The position numbers and the translations under genes were made by a program. Shown in pieces: positions 25,727 to 34,466 of a DNA stretch of 48,557 nt. How positions within the stretch are numbered: position 1 is the stretch's first letter; every line of letters starts with the position of its first letter. The DNA is taken from assembly GCF_937903345.1 (NCBI RefSeq), contig NZ_CALCZQ010000009.1, forward strand, positions 1 to 48,557. Direction: 5' to 3'. The DNA is from an uncultured Emticicia sp. GTDB taxonomy: Bacteria; Bacteroidota; Bacteroidia; Cytophagales; Spirosomataceae. Below the pieces are notes generated by a model that was given only the letters and a program-made list of their open reading frames with translations, ran no database searches and was not told where the DNA came from.

Positions 25727-26638
25727 TTAAATTTTATAAGATTTTCCTTCTTCGGCTAAAATGGTGTTTTCAAAAACTGATTGAGCTTCTGAAAAATGCG
25801 TTTCAAGGGTTTTGTATCTAGAAGAAAAATGTCCAATTATCAACTGTTGGGCATTTGAAGCTTTGGCAATCAAAGCCGCTTGACGTGCCGTAGAATGGTT
25901 TGTTTGTTCGGCACGCTTGAGTTCGGAGTCAGTAAAAGTAGCTTCGTGATAAATAGTATCAATGTTGTTTAATTGATTGATTTTTTGCTCGTTAAAAGAA
26001 GTATCTGAACAATAAGCAAAGGATTTTGAAACACTTCCTGCTATCGTATAATCGTTGTTTTTGTAGGTAATTCCACTCAATTCGTCATAAATATCGAGTC
26101 CATCCTTGAGCATTTTTATATATGGAATAGGGAAATTTTCAGATATTTTTTCGGCATCGATTTTTCTCTTGGAAGCTTTTGAACGAAACAAAAAACCACA
26201 ACATGGAATTCGGTGATGCAAGGGAATGGTTTCGATAGTTACGAAATTTGTTTCGAGTAAATGATTTGCGTTTTCAGTATCGGTTTTTACAAAATTGATT
26301 TTATAGTGTAGGCGAGTTTCAGAATGTTTGAATTGAGCCGTAAGAATTTCATCGAGTCCATGAGGTGCAAAAATTGTTAGGTCCTCTTTGCGTTGATTCA
26401 TGCTCCAACTTGAAAGCAAGCCAATTAGCCCAAAGTAATGGTCGCCGTGAAGATGGCTAATAAAAATATGGCGTATTCTTGAAGACTTGACTTTATGTTC
26501 GAGTAAACGATACTGTGTACCTTCGCCACAATCAATCAAAAATGATTCGTTTTCGATTGATAATAAAAAAGCTGATGGATGCCTATTGATAACAGGGGTA
26601 GCCGAGCCGGTACCTAAAACTAAAAAATCAAAATTCAT
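25727..26638 (-). CDS. rnz: Ribonuclease Z (tRNA 3' processing)
   Basis: This metallo-beta-lactamase-fold endonuclease of 303 residues removes the 3' trailer from pre-tRNAs. The zinc-binding motif is HLHGDH (residues 62-67) in FISHLHGDHYFGLIG. Other metal ligands are in YCSDTSF and the C-terminal IIGHFSSRY, and the exosite region precedes HEATFTDSE. Its length is that of the short bacterial form, and the N-terminal FLVLGTGSATP is the expected start. It stands between the cys operon and a STAS gene on the same strand, with gaps of 200 and 90 nt. Confidence 0.96.
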   Translation of the reverse strand: MNFDFLVLGTGSATPVINRHPSAFLLSIENESFLIDCGEGTQYRLLEHKVKSSRIRHIFISHLHGDHYFGLIGLLSSWSMNQRKEDLTIFAPHGLDEILTAQFKHSETRLHYKINFVKTDTENANHLLETNFVTIETIPLHHRIPCCGFLFRSKASKRKIDAEKISENFPIPYIKMLKDGLDIYDELSGITYKNNDYTIAGSVSKSFAYCSDTSFNEQKINQLNNIDTIYHEATFTDSELKRAEQTNHSTARQAALIAKASNAQQLIIGHFSSRYKTLETHFSEAQSVFENTILAEEGKSYKI

Positions 26639-26728
26639 AAATTGGTCGATAGTCCTCAGACAACGGACGATAGTATAAAAAAGGTTGTTGCTGCCGTCTG
26701 TTTAAAGTTGATTGTGGACTTGAAATAA

Positions 26729-27151
26729 TTAAAATTTACCTTCAGAAAAACCATTTTCTTTGCCTAAATCGAAATCGTCATCTTTTTCGTCGCGGAAATC
26801 ATTTTCCAAATCGTTCATAAATACAGCGTCGATTCCCTCGTCGGTCGTTGGAAGTAGAACAATTTCAGGTATTTTTTCACCATCTATTAAATCAAGTATG
26901 TCGTCGTCTTTTGTACAAATAATAAATAGTCCATGTTCTGTACGACAAACTTTGGTTGCTTTTCGGAGCAGAGAAAGTCCAGATTCGTCGATTTCTAAAA
27001 CTTTTGAGAAATCGATAATCATATTCGTCATCCCTTCACGGTATAATACAACAATTTGTTTTTCAATTTCTGGTGTAATTGATTTATCGAATTTACACTC
27101 ATTTAATTGAATTAGGGCATAATGTTCGGTTTTCTCAATTGAATAACTCAT
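26729..27151 (-). CDS. STAS-domain protein (anti-sigma-factor antagonist-like) with acidic tail
   Basis: This protein of 140 residues has a single STAS domain (about 1-110): beta strand HYALIQLNE, MTNMIIDFSKVLEIDESGLSLL with the Ser of ESG at the site that is phosphorylated in SpoIIAA-type proteins, and HGLFIICTKDDDILDLI. The tail (about 115-140) is very acidic and Phe-rich (NDFRDEKDDDFDLGKENGF). No kinase or anti-sigma gene lies beside it, so its partner is unknown. The position next to rnz may be conserved in relatives, which I could not test. Confidence 0.85.
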   Translation of the reverse strand: MSYSIEKTEHYALIQLNECKFDKSITPEIEKQIVVLYREGMTNMIIDFSKVLEIDESGLSLLRKATKVCRTEHGLFIICTKDDDILDLIDGEKIPEIVLLPTTDEGIDAVFMNDLENDFRDEKDDDFDLGKENGFSEGKF

Positions 27152-27176
27152 ATGTGATAATTACTTTTAATTTTTA

Positions 27177-27184
27177 CAAATTTA
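27177..27184 (-). promoter_or_regulatory. Candidate -7 box upstream of the STAS gene
   Basis: CAAATTTA on + reads TAAATTTG on the minus strand, a TAnnTTTG match 25 nt before the ATG of the STAS gene. No -33 element at 17-23 nt spacing was found, so this is tentative. Confidence 0.3.
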
Positions 27185-27250
27185 ATTCAAAAATTTATTT
27201 TAACGGTTGAATCAAGCTTTATTTCGTTGATTTTTGCTAAAATGAAGATT

Positions 27251-28141
27251 TTACGCAGTTATTTTATCAATAATAATATCTATAAGATTATTTATAGAAC
27301 GAATTTTTTGAGCAATTGTTTTTCCGATAGTTACTTTATTGGGATCTTCTATACCGTAAAATGGCCTAATTTTAGAAAGTTTTTTGTGATAATATTTGTT
27401 CAATTTTTCTGCATAATCAGCAGAAAAACTTCTATCTCGGTAATTAATTGAGTAAAGTTTAGATACTGATTTTAGTTGATTGATATTACGTTCGGGCAGA
27501 TTCCAATATCCAATATTAATACCAGGTTCCTTCAAAATATATACTCCGTCGTACATCGCAGGTACATGTTCGAGCCAAAGTTGGTCAGTATTTAAGCCTT
27601 TGCATAAATCTTTAAAACCTTTTGCACGTGTATTTTCGCCCCACCATTTTAGAAATTTTAATGTTTCATCAGATTTCTTAAATCCAATAAAACCTGAATG
27701 ATAAATGCCTGAATTTAAAATTTGCTTTTCGTCAGGATGGACGTTAGCATAAAGTAATTGTGGCGTAAGTATAATATTTGATTGGTCGAGAAGATCAGAT
27801 ATAAACGAAATTGAGCGAAAAATAACTGAGGTGCAATCTATGTAAATTAGTTTTTCGGTTTTTTTAAAGAAATATTCAGTGAAAAAGGGCTTGCAATCAA
27901 CAACAAGTTCTTCATTGGTGTATCGCTCAGTCATTGCTTCAAAACCTTTGATATTCAGCGTAGAAACCTGAATAATAGGGTAAGGTGATTGAATATTTTT
28001 AGGAATATTAGAATGTTTGTCAACTAAACCAATTTGAAAATTATAGTTAGGATTAAATATTTTTAGGGTATCACCCAAAACTATGGCATTTGCAAGTTGA
28101 TTTATTGAACAAACGGTAAATATGAATGGAGTTGATGCCAA
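27251..28141 (-). CDS. GT8-like glycosyltransferase paralogue lacking the DxD motif
   Basis: This protein of 296 residues is clearly related to the 29440-30423 gene. The shared blocks are FTVCSINQLANAIVLGDTL, ERYTNEELVVDCKPFFTEYF, the HSGFIGFKKS region, GLNTDQLWLEHVP and NIGYWNLPERN. Where the relative has YFDPDI, this one has YIDCTS (102-104 = D-C-T), so the metal/nucleotide-binding DxD is lost. The only start codon that keeps the N-terminus is TTG at 28141; no ATG lies upstream in frame before the stop at 28160. Both points suggest a divergent or inactive copy, though the frame is intact. It is the last gene of the polysaccharide cluster. Confidence 0.75.
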   Translation of the reverse strand: MASTPFIFTVCSINQLANAIVLGDTLKIFNPNYNFQIGLVDKHSNIPKNIQSPYPIIQVSTLNIKGFEAMTERYTNEELVVDCKPFFTEYFFKKTEKLIYIDCTSVIFRSISFISDLLDQSNIILTPQLLYANVHPDEKQILNSGIYHSGFIGFKKSDETLKFLKWWGENTRAKGFKDLCKGLNTDQLWLEHVPAMYDGVYILKEPGINIGYWNLPERNINQLKSVSKLYSINYRDRSFSADYAEKLNKYYHKKLSKIRPFYGIEDPNKVTIGKTIAQKIRSINNLIDIIIDKITA

Positions 28142-28204
28142 TTTGAATATAATTTTACTTTATACTATTTAATTAAATTTTTGGAGTAATAGGCCAGCAA
28201 TGCT

Positions 28205-29443
28205 TTAACTATTGCTGATATTCTTACTTAAAACACTTTTTAGAGCGTTTTCTATGTTATCTATGCACCTTTCTAATGTCCAGGCTGTGCGGACATATTC
28301 AGAAGCAAAAATACCCATTTCTTTTCTTAAATCTGAGTTTTCGCTTAGTTTATCCAAGTATTTTGCAAGGTTTTTTGGATTTCTATCGCTCAAATACCCA
28401 TTTTTGTTTGGAATAATTGTTTCTTTTACGCCTCCTTCTTGCAAAGCAATGACTGGTGTACCGCAAGCATTTGCTTCGAGTGGGGCAAATCCAAATGGTT
28501 CGAGTTGAGAAGTATAAATCATGCAAAGAGCATTTGAAAGTAAAGTCACGAGTTCAGCATCTGGAACCATGGTTTTAATCTCAAAATCTACGCCTGTGCG
28601 TTTGGCTAATGATTGCATTTCTTCGGCGTAGGTTTGACTTATCATGTTTGATACCCAAATCAACTTGATATTTTTATTTTTCATTTGTGCCATTGATTCA
28701 ACGGCCAAATGTGGATTTTTATTAGCGTAGAAATTTCCTAATCCAATTACATAATCTGATTTTTCGATTGTATTTGCTTTAAAAATCTCTGTATCAATGC
28801 CTAAATAACAAACTTCGGCTGGTTTGCCATAAGCTTTTAGACAACTCTCTGCTGAATAGATTGAATTGACCAAAACCTGATCGAATGCTTCATAATTGTG
28901 TCGTTCTTCACGCATCTGCACTCGATTTCGGCGTTCAATCCATAAATCTTCTAAAAATGGTAGCCAATAGCTTCGACGTAAAATCTTTCCTGCGGCACCT
29001 TGTGGAGCTTCCCAAACAAGGCGAGGTAGCGATTCATAAAAAAATCTGAATGGTTCTCCTAAAAATAAAACTTTTGGGATTTTGACGTATTGACCAATAA
29101 ATGGAACTGCATAAAAGAAACAACTATTGGCAAAAAGTATATCAAAATTTCCAGCGTTTATTTCGTCGGCACATTGTTTGCAATGGGCTTCCATTTTAAG
29201 CATATTTTGGTCTTTTTCAAAGAAAAATGACTTGATTTTGTCTTTAAATGATGTTCCTTTCGTGCGATTAAACGTGATTTTATGAATTTTTACATCAGCA
29301 GGAATCTGCATAAAACCATCAGCATCTGGCGAATTGCTCCAAATTTCAATCTGATGTCCTCTCTGATGAAGCCCATTCAAATGATAGTTCAATGCCCTGC
29401 TACCACCACCACTCGGAAGGTTATGCCAAATTGCAATTTTCAT
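28205..29443 (-). CDS. Glycosyltransferase family 4
   Basis: This GT-B glycosyltransferase of 412 residues starts with IAIWHNLPSGGGSRALNYH (Gly-rich acceptor-side loop). The C-terminal donor domain has VIGLGNFYANKNPHLAVESM and the segment SQLEPFGFAPLEANACGTPV with the E-x7-E pair. The first four bases of its coding sequence overlap the end of the upstream gene (ATGA), which shows co-translation. It probably adds one sugar to the repeat unit or core of the cluster's polysaccharide. Donor unknown. Confidence 0.9.
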   Translation of the reverse strand: MKIAIWHNLPSGGGSRALNYHLNGLHQRGHQIEIWSNSPDADGFMQIPADVKIHKITFNRTKGTSFKDKIKSFFFEKDQNMLKMEAHCKQCADEINAGNFDILFANSCFFYAVPFIGQYVKIPKVLFLGEPFRFFYESLPRLVWEAPQGAAGKILRRSYWLPFLEDLWIERRNRVQMREERHNYEAFDQVLVNSIYSAESCLKAYGKPAEVCYLGIDTEIFKANTIEKSDYVIGLGNFYANKNPHLAVESMAQMKNKNIKLIWVSNMISQTYAEEMQSLAKRTGVDFEIKTMVPDAELVTLLSNALCMIYTSQLEPFGFAPLEANACGTPVIALQEGGVKETIIPNKNGYLSDRNPKNLAKYLDKLSENSDLRKEMGIFASEYVRTAWTLERCIDNIENALKSVLSKNISNS

Positions 29444-30423
29444 AGTTTTTCAATAAAAGTGGCTAATTTTTCAAGGGGCATTTTGGCGTATTTACGCACC
29501 CTAACCAAACGTTGAACTTTCGTTGGCTTTATATAATCGCACTTAAAGTTTTTCCAGTAAAGTTCGTTATTTGCCAAAAGTTGATTGAGATAAAGCTCAA
29601 AAAGTGGCACAATATCAGTACGTTCTTCAAAGTTAATTCTGTTTTGGTATTTAGAAACTTCGTTTGGTTGAGCAATTAGATAGCCACTATAATGAAAAAA
29701 CTGTAACGGAATTTCGTCATTTATCATCCAACGATTTTCGACAAATGAACAAAGTCTTTCATGAAGGTTCCAATAAGCAACATTATTTCCTAAATGTTTA
29801 TCAATGAATACTTTATCGAAATAAACAGGGAAGAATTCAGCCCAATGTTGATCAACAAAAAGTCCATTACATAGGTCGATTACACATTCATTTTTGAGTT
29901 TATCACACCACCAAGTTATCATTTTTTGTGCTTCAGTCGAGCGTTTAATTGCCACAAAGCCAAAATTAAAAATGCCAGTATTAATAATGTCTTCTTCTCT
30001 TTGCCATTTATCATCGTTGTATGGAGTGATTTTATGGGGCGTAATGACGATATTGTTTTCAGCTAAATTTTCGGTCAGATGCGTCAATTTATCAAAAACT
30101 ATAATATCTGGGTCGAAATAAATAACATTTGTAATATCCGGTCGATTCTTTAAGAAATAATCAAAATAATATGGTTTTACGGCCGTATTTAATTCGGTAA
30201 TATTATATCTCTCACACATTCCTTCGAAATCAGAAATATTGATTTTATCGATTTCAAGTAATTGATAATTAGGTAGTTTTGACTTGTCGATGTCTTTGGT
30301 GTCGAGTTTATCGACTAAACCTATGATGTATTCAAAGTCAGGATTTTGCTCACGTAAAGAATCTCCAAGTGTATGTGCTTGGGCTAAATAATTGACAGAA
30401 CAAAGTGTAAAAGCAAGTGTCAT
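29440..30423 (-). CDS. GT8-like (GT-A) glycosyltransferase with intact DxD
   Basis: The frame opens at 30441, but ATG 30423 aligns best with the paralogue and gives MTLAFTLCSVNYLAQAHTLG as the N-terminus (about 327 residues). YFDPDIIVF (Asp104, Asp106) is the DxD motif for the metal and nucleotide sugar. FNFGFVAIKRS, LFVDQHWAEFFPVYF and NNVAYWNLHER are blocks shared with the 27251-28141 protein. Family assignment is by pattern (GT8-like fold); the sugar is unknown. Its 3' end overlaps the following GT4 gene by four bases. A GCGAACA palindrome lies just upstream. Confidence 0.82.
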   Translation of the reverse strand: MTLAFTLCSVNYLAQAHTLGDSLREQNPDFEYIIGLVDKLDTKDIDKSKLPNYQLLEIDKINISDFEGMCERYNITELNTAVKPYYFDYFLKNRPDITNVIYFDPDIIVFDKLTHLTENLAENNIVITPHKITPYNDDKWQREEDIINTGIFNFGFVAIKRSTEAQKMITWWCDKLKNECVIDLCNGLFVDQHWAEFFPVYFDKVFIDKHLGNNVAYWNLHERLCSFVENRWMINDEIPLQFFHYSGYLIAQPNEVSKYQNRINFEERTDIVPLFELYLNQLLANNELYWKNFKCDYIKPTKVQRLVRVRKYAKMPLEKLATFIEKL

Positions 30424-30433
30424 AAAATGTGGA

Positions 30434-30450
30434 GCGAACATCCTGTTCGC
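30434..30450. repeat. Perfect 7-bp palindrome between two glycosyltransferase genes
   Basis: GCGAACA-TCC-TGTTCGC is a perfect inverted repeat with a 3-nt loop, in the 62-nt gap between 30423 and 30486. It is GC-richer than its surroundings and has no T-tract, so it looks more like a small dispersed palindrome than a terminator. A related GGCGAACCG word is found at 21834-21842. Confidence 0.6.
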
Positions 30451-30485
30451 CGAGTAAGAGATAAAAATATAAAAGTTTATGGTGG

Positions 30486-31652
30486 TCAGATCTTCGGTAC
30501 AGACCCCAACAAACTTTCAATTTTCATCACTGAATTTTCAAAACTATATTTTTTCAAAACCTTATCTTTGGCTTTCTGCCCAAGTTGTTTGGCATAAGAT
30601 TGATTTAAGAATAATTTAGTGATACTTGATGCCATCGAAAATGTATTCAAATATGGCACTATGATTCCTGCATCTTCTTCAATAAATTCACTGCAACCGC
30701 CAGTTTTATCAAAACCAATCATTGTTTTTTGTGCCAAAGCTGCTTCAAGCATCACGAGTGGGAAAGGGTCTTCTCTTGATACAATCGTAAAAATATCGAG
30801 GCAATTTATCAACTCTACTGCATCGGGTGTTTGTTCGATAAAAGTAATTTTATCACCGATTCCCATTTTGGCAATATCATACGAAATTTGTTCGTAATAA
30901 TTGCCTTCCATTTTTATGCCTATCCAAACGAAATGACAATTTTCGTTGCTTATATTTAGAATCTGATTGATTACTTGCAAAAAAACATCAATACCTTTTC
31001 TCCATTCGGCATTCCCACAGCCACCAATCAAAAAACCACTTTTAGGTAAGTTGTATTTAGTTTTAATTAATTGGTTATCAGTAGTTTCAATTCTATTTAA
31101 GATACTTTCATTATCAACAAAAGAATGGATTACTTCGATTTTTTGTTCTAAGACTCCATGATTTTCGATGATGTTTTCGGCAACGGCTTGCGAGCAAGCA
31201 ATAATTTTTGTTGCGTATTTAAACAAAAAATCTCGTTCGTTTTTCTGCGAATAAAGCTGAATGGAAAATTCTAATTCATGGATGTGTGCAAATAATGGTG
31301 CGTTTACAAATTCTGTTATTTTACGTAAAACTTGTGCCGAAGCAATGGTATTTGCATATATATAATCGAAATTAATCCTTTTAAGGCTTTCCAGAAGCTG
31401 CTGAATTTCATCAGTTTCGTTTTGACTTTTTACGAGTTTTGAAAATGCCTTTTTTATCCCTTTTTGCTGAGGATTAGCACTTGGCCAAAAATGGTTTGTA
31501 CAAATTTCGGCAAATTCTGTGTCTAAAACTCCTCCACCTATCAATAAAAGTTGCATTTCTACACCTTTTTGTTTCAAATATTTCATTATACTCAACAAAA
31601 AAAGTTGAGCTCCCGCCCGATTGGCATCGTGACTCACAAATAGTATTTTCAT
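30486..31652 (-). CDS. Glycosyltransferase family 4
   Basis: This GT-B enzyme of 388 residues has the start ILFVSHDANRAGAQLFLLSI with the Gly-Ala loop. The donor domain includes LIGGCGNAEWRKGIDVFLQV and SREDPFPLVMLEAALAQKT with the E-x7-E-like acidic pair. It resembles the 32251-33348 protein, which has TAKEDPFPLVMIEAAYLEK at the same place, so the two are likely paralogues in one pathway. Its ATG overlaps the gmhA stop by one base (TAATG), indicating coupled translation. Confidence 0.9.
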   Translation of the reverse strand: MKILFVSHDANRAGAQLFLLSIMKYLKQKGVEMQLLLIGGGVLDTEFAEICTNHFWPSANPQQKGIKKAFSKLVKSQNETDEIQQLLESLKRINFDYIYANTIASAQVLRKITEFVNAPLFAHIHELEFSIQLYSQKNERDFLFKYATKIIACSQAVAENIIENHGVLEQKIEVIHSFVDNESILNRIETTDNQLIKTKYNLPKSGFLIGGCGNAEWRKGIDVFLQVINQILNISNENCHFVWIGIKMEGNYYEQISYDIAKMGIGDKITFIEQTPDAVELINCLDIFTIVSREDPFPLVMLEAALAQKTMIGFDKTGGCSEFIEEDAGIIVPYLNTFSMASSITKLFLNQSYAKQLGQKAKDKVLKKYSFENSVMKIESLLGSVPKI

Positions 31653-32242
31653 TATACAGCAGGATTTAATACTTTTTTCTCAATCAGCATGATTAAAATA
31701 TGAATCACTTTTATATGAATTTCTTGAATACGGTCTGCATAGCCAAAGTGTGGTACTCTGATTTCTACATCGGCCAGACCAGTTAATTTTCCACCATCAT
31801 TTCCAGAAAAAATCACTACTTTCATGCTTTTTTCACGAGCTGCCTGAGTTGCATTGATGATATTTTTTGAGTTACCACTGGTGCTTATCCCCAGAAGAAC
31901 ATCGCCAGTATTGCCTAATCCTTCAATAAATCTTGAGAAAATATATTCAAAACCATAGTCATTTCCTACACATGAAATATGGCTTGGGTCAGAAATGGCA
32001 ATGGCTGCCAATGATTTTCTGTCATCACGGTAGCGTCCCGAAAGCTCTTCGGCAAAGTGCATGGCATCGCAATGTGATCCGCCGTTGCCGCATGAGATTA
32101 TTTTTTTTTTGTTTTTTATCGCATCTGCCATTAAATCAGCTGCTTGCTCAATATTCTTTATATTTTCATCCGAATTTATAAAATTATTTAGCACTTTTTG
32201 TGCTTCTTGAAGTTCGGCTATAATTTCTTTATAATTCTCCAT
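31652..32242 (-). CDS. gmhA: Sedoheptulose-7-phosphate isomerase (phosphoheptose isomerase), SIS domain
   Basis: This SIS-domain enzyme of 196 residues turns sedoheptulose 7-phosphate into D-glycero-D-manno-heptose 7-phosphate. Marks are IISCGNGGSHCDAMHFAEELSGR (substrate loop with conserved His), LLGISTSGNSKNI (phosphate-binding Ser/Thr loop) and HIKVIHILIMLIE with a catalytic His. ATG 32242 is preferred over 32269, because it gives the usual GmhA start and leaves an 8-nt gap to the gene before. The DiaA/SIS regulator branch is similar, but the GT context fits heptose supply. No HldE or GmhB gene is in the window. Confidence 0.85.
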   Translation of the reverse strand: MENYKEIIAELQEAQKVLNNFINSDENIKNIEQAADLMADAIKNKKKIISCGNGGSHCDAMHFAEELSGRYRDDRKSLAAIAISDPSHISCVGNDYGFEYIFSRFIEGLGNTGDVLLGISTSGNSKNIINATQAAREKSMKVVIFSGNDGGKLTGLADVEIRVPHFGYADRIQEIHIKVIHILIMLIEKKVLNPAV

Positions 32243-32250
32243 ATTTTTAA

Positions 32251-33348
32251 TCAAAAAATCGAATCCCATTGACTAATCTGATTCTGAATATCAAATGTCA
32301 TGGCTCTATTTTTTAGTTTTTCTTTGTCAATTTTTAATGTTTTATGCTGCACTTGATTCATGGCTTCCGCCAAATCTTTTGGTTTAAAACTATCAACGCT
32401 TTTGCCCATACCTTCTTGCACAAACTCCGAAATTCCACCTGAATTGTAGCCTACAATTGGTTTTTCGAGATAAGCCGCTTCAATCATCACGAGCGGAAAT
32501 GGGTCTTCTTTGGCAGTTAACACAAAACCGTTGGCAATATTTAGATAATCATAATATTCATCAGATTTTTCGCCAATTTCGATAAAATTCAGCTTTTCGA
32601 GTTTTGTTCTTTGTCGAATATAATGCAAAACTCCCGTTTGTTTAACACTTCCTAGCCAAGCGAGGTAAGTATTTGCAGGTAAAAACTCAAATAAATCGCA
32701 AATTGTATCATAACCTTTCCGGAGATTCATCGAACCCGACATTATCCAAACAAAAGCATCGGTAGGAATATTGAGTTTTTTACGAATTGTTTCAGCAGGA
32801 GTTTTTATGATAATAGTTTGAGTATCTATAAATGAATGGAGTAGGAGCGTATTTTGATAACCCATTTCTTGCACTCGTTTTTCAACGATTGACGAACAAC
32901 AAATAATACGGTTGGCATTATCGAATTGAAACTTGAATTCATCGTAACGGATTTCGTCATAAATACTTACCAGTTCATGCACATGTAAATCATACGGAAC
33001 GTTTAGCTTTGCTGCCAATTGAGCAAATTGGGGCATGGTGAGTGTATTTAGATACCAACGGTCTGCTTTAATTTGTTTCTGAATATCAATTAATTTCTTT
33101 TCCTCGGGCGTAATTTTGAAAATTTTATGATAGATTCCCTCGTAGATTTGATAAATAAATCCACGTTTGGCAGTATGCACAAAAGTTTGGTCGGCTGTTG
33201 AGTGATTAGCAAATAATTCACCATTTTGACGAGTATAAATAGCCGTTTTTATCTTTCCAGAAAGGCGTTTCAATAAATACCATAATAGCATTTCCGAACC
33301 TGTTCGTCCGCCAGTAGGGGTGATGAAAAGAACTAATTTTTTACTCAT
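32251..33348 (-). CDS. Glycosyltransferase family 4
   Basis: This GT-B enzyme of 365 residues opens with KKLVLFITPTGGRTGSEMLL. The N-domain has the segment LHVHELVSIYDEIRYDEFK. The donor-binding part has WIMSGSMNLRKGYDTICDLF and LTAKEDPFPLVMIEAAYLEK, with the family's acidic pair. It is related to the 30486-31652 gene and lies directly before gmhA. Role: addition of one sugar in the cluster's glycan, possibly heptose, though this is only suggested by the neighbour. Confidence 0.9.
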   Translation of the reverse strand: MSKKLVLFITPTGGRTGSEMLLWYLLKRLSGKIKTAIYTRQNGELFANHSTADQTFVHTAKRGFIYQIYEGIYHKIFKITPEEKKLIDIQKQIKADRWYLNTLTMPQFAQLAAKLNVPYDLHVHELVSIYDEIRYDEFKFQFDNANRIICCSSIVEKRVQEMGYQNTLLLHSFIDTQTIIIKTPAETIRKKLNIPTDAFVWIMSGSMNLRKGYDTICDLFEFLPANTYLAWLGSVKQTGVLHYIRQRTKLEKLNFIEIGEKSDEYYDYLNIANGFVLTAKEDPFPLVMIEAAYLEKPIVGYNSGGISEFVQEGMGKSVDSFKPKDLAEAMNQVQHKTLKIDKEKLKNRAMTFDIQNQISQWDSIF

Positions 33349-33355
33349 TTGTTGG

Positions 33356-33453
33356 TTATTTGTTACTGGGAAATTGGTTACTGGTTATTTGAGAATTATA
33401 GAACTTATTATTGGGAAATTGTTTTTTGTTAACTAATTTCCAGTAACAAATAA
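33356..33453. repeat. Inverted-repeat element with an iterated TTACTGG word, between two glycosyltransferase genes
   Basis: TTATTTGTTACTGGGAAATT (from 33356, the arm runs to 33380) is mirrored by AATTTCCAGTAACAAATAA (ending 33453) with one gap and one mismatch over about 24 bases. Within the left arm and the following bases the word recurs as GGTTACTGGTTATTTG. The element fills the 116-nt gap and has no coding potential. It has the same layout as 21665-21866 and 48174-48244. Confidence 0.7.
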
Positions 33454-33464
33454 ACTAATCACCA

Positions 33465-34442
33465 CTAACCAAGTTTATAAAAAGTTGGCTTTTTGAGCAA
33501 AATATTCCAAAAATATTTCGAAAATACACTAATCATATTGGCAAATTTTTTTTGGTTTTCCAGTTCAGATAATGGATTTTTTAATTTCATTAAATTTGCA
33601 ACAATTTTCATTAAGAAAAAAGTAGGAATCCATAACCAATAATGAAGCATTAACAATAAATAATAAAAAGCTCCAAATTGTTTACGAATCCAAACTAGAT
33701 TTGAAAGCTGAATTTGATGGTCAAAGCGATTAAAATATGTGTACTTTTGAGCTTCATCATATCTTTCAGGCTTGCTTCCCCATTCTTCATGAATGATGTT
33801 ACACTCTTTGAAAACCAATAGTTTGCCGAGTTTTCCGAGTCTATATCCCCATTCTGTATCTTCGCCATATAGGAAAAATTCTTCATCAAGTCCGCCTGTT
33901 TTTTCAAAGCCTTCTCTTCTAACCATCAAAAATGCCGCCGCAATATAATCTACCTGTTCTGGGTCATGGTATTGGGTTTGACGAATAAGGGAATTTAAAA
34001 ATATACGAAATTTTGGTGGAACAATCCAAAAATCACGACGAAAAGTAAAGGTATGATAGAATTTACGAGGACTTAAATCGGGAAAAACTTGGTAAGCTCC
34101 ACCTGCAATTGAATCAGGGCGAGCATCGAGTTTTTCAACACAAGTGTCAATTACTGGTTCATATAATTTTGTGTCAGAATTTAAAAGTAGGAGATATTTG
34201 CCTTTAGCAATACGCATTCCAGCATTATTGGCTCGAGCAAAACCTGAATTGTAATTCATTGATAACCAGATAGTTTCGGGAAAGAATGACTTTATGTAAG
34301 CTTCGTCATCACCTTTTGAGGCATTATCTACCACAATTATTTCGTAGCTTACTTGGGTAGTAAATTGTTTGATTGTTTTGATGCATTCAACAATCAATTC
34401 GGGGGTACGATAATTGACAATTATGATAGAAACAGTTACCAA
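33465..34442 (-). CDS. Glycosyltransferase family 2 (rhamnosyltransferase-like)
   Basis: This GT-A enzyme of 325 residues has TVSIIIVNYRTPELIVECI at the N-terminus, EIIVVDNASKGDDEAYI, NNAGMRIAKGKYLLLLNSDT (DxD-type NSDT) and GLDEEFFLYGEDTEWGYRL, the ED-x-E/D-W block of WbbL-like enzymes. The C-terminus has one or two hydrophobic segments (about 245-285) that may attach it to the membrane. It starts soon after the aminotransferase gene and works in the same glycan pathway. Rhamnosyl transfer is only a family-level suggestion. Confidence 0.9.
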   Translation of the reverse strand: MVTVSIIIVNYRTPELIVECIKTIKQFTTQVSYEIIVVDNASKGDDEAYIKSFFPETIWLSMNYNSGFARANNAGMRIAKGKYLLLLNSDTKLYEPVIDTCVEKLDARPDSIAGGAYQVFPDLSPRKFYHTFTFRRDFWIVPPKFRIFLNSLIRQTQYHDPEQVDYIAAAFLMVRREGFEKTGGLDEEFFLYGEDTEWGYRLGKLGKLLVFKECNIIHEEWGSKPERYDEAQKYTYFNRFDHQIQLSNLVWIRKQFGAFYYLLLMLHYWLWIPTFFLMKIVANLMKLKNPLSELENQKKFANMISVFSKYFWNILLKKPTFYKLG

Positions 34443-34466
34443 ATGAATCCTAGATTTAAGTGTTAC

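Noticed and set aside
26645..26674. CGATAG word pair with CAGACAACGGAC between rnz and the STAS gene
   Set aside because: It resembles the word-repeat elements, but arms pair over only 4-5 bases, so it is not listed as a feature.
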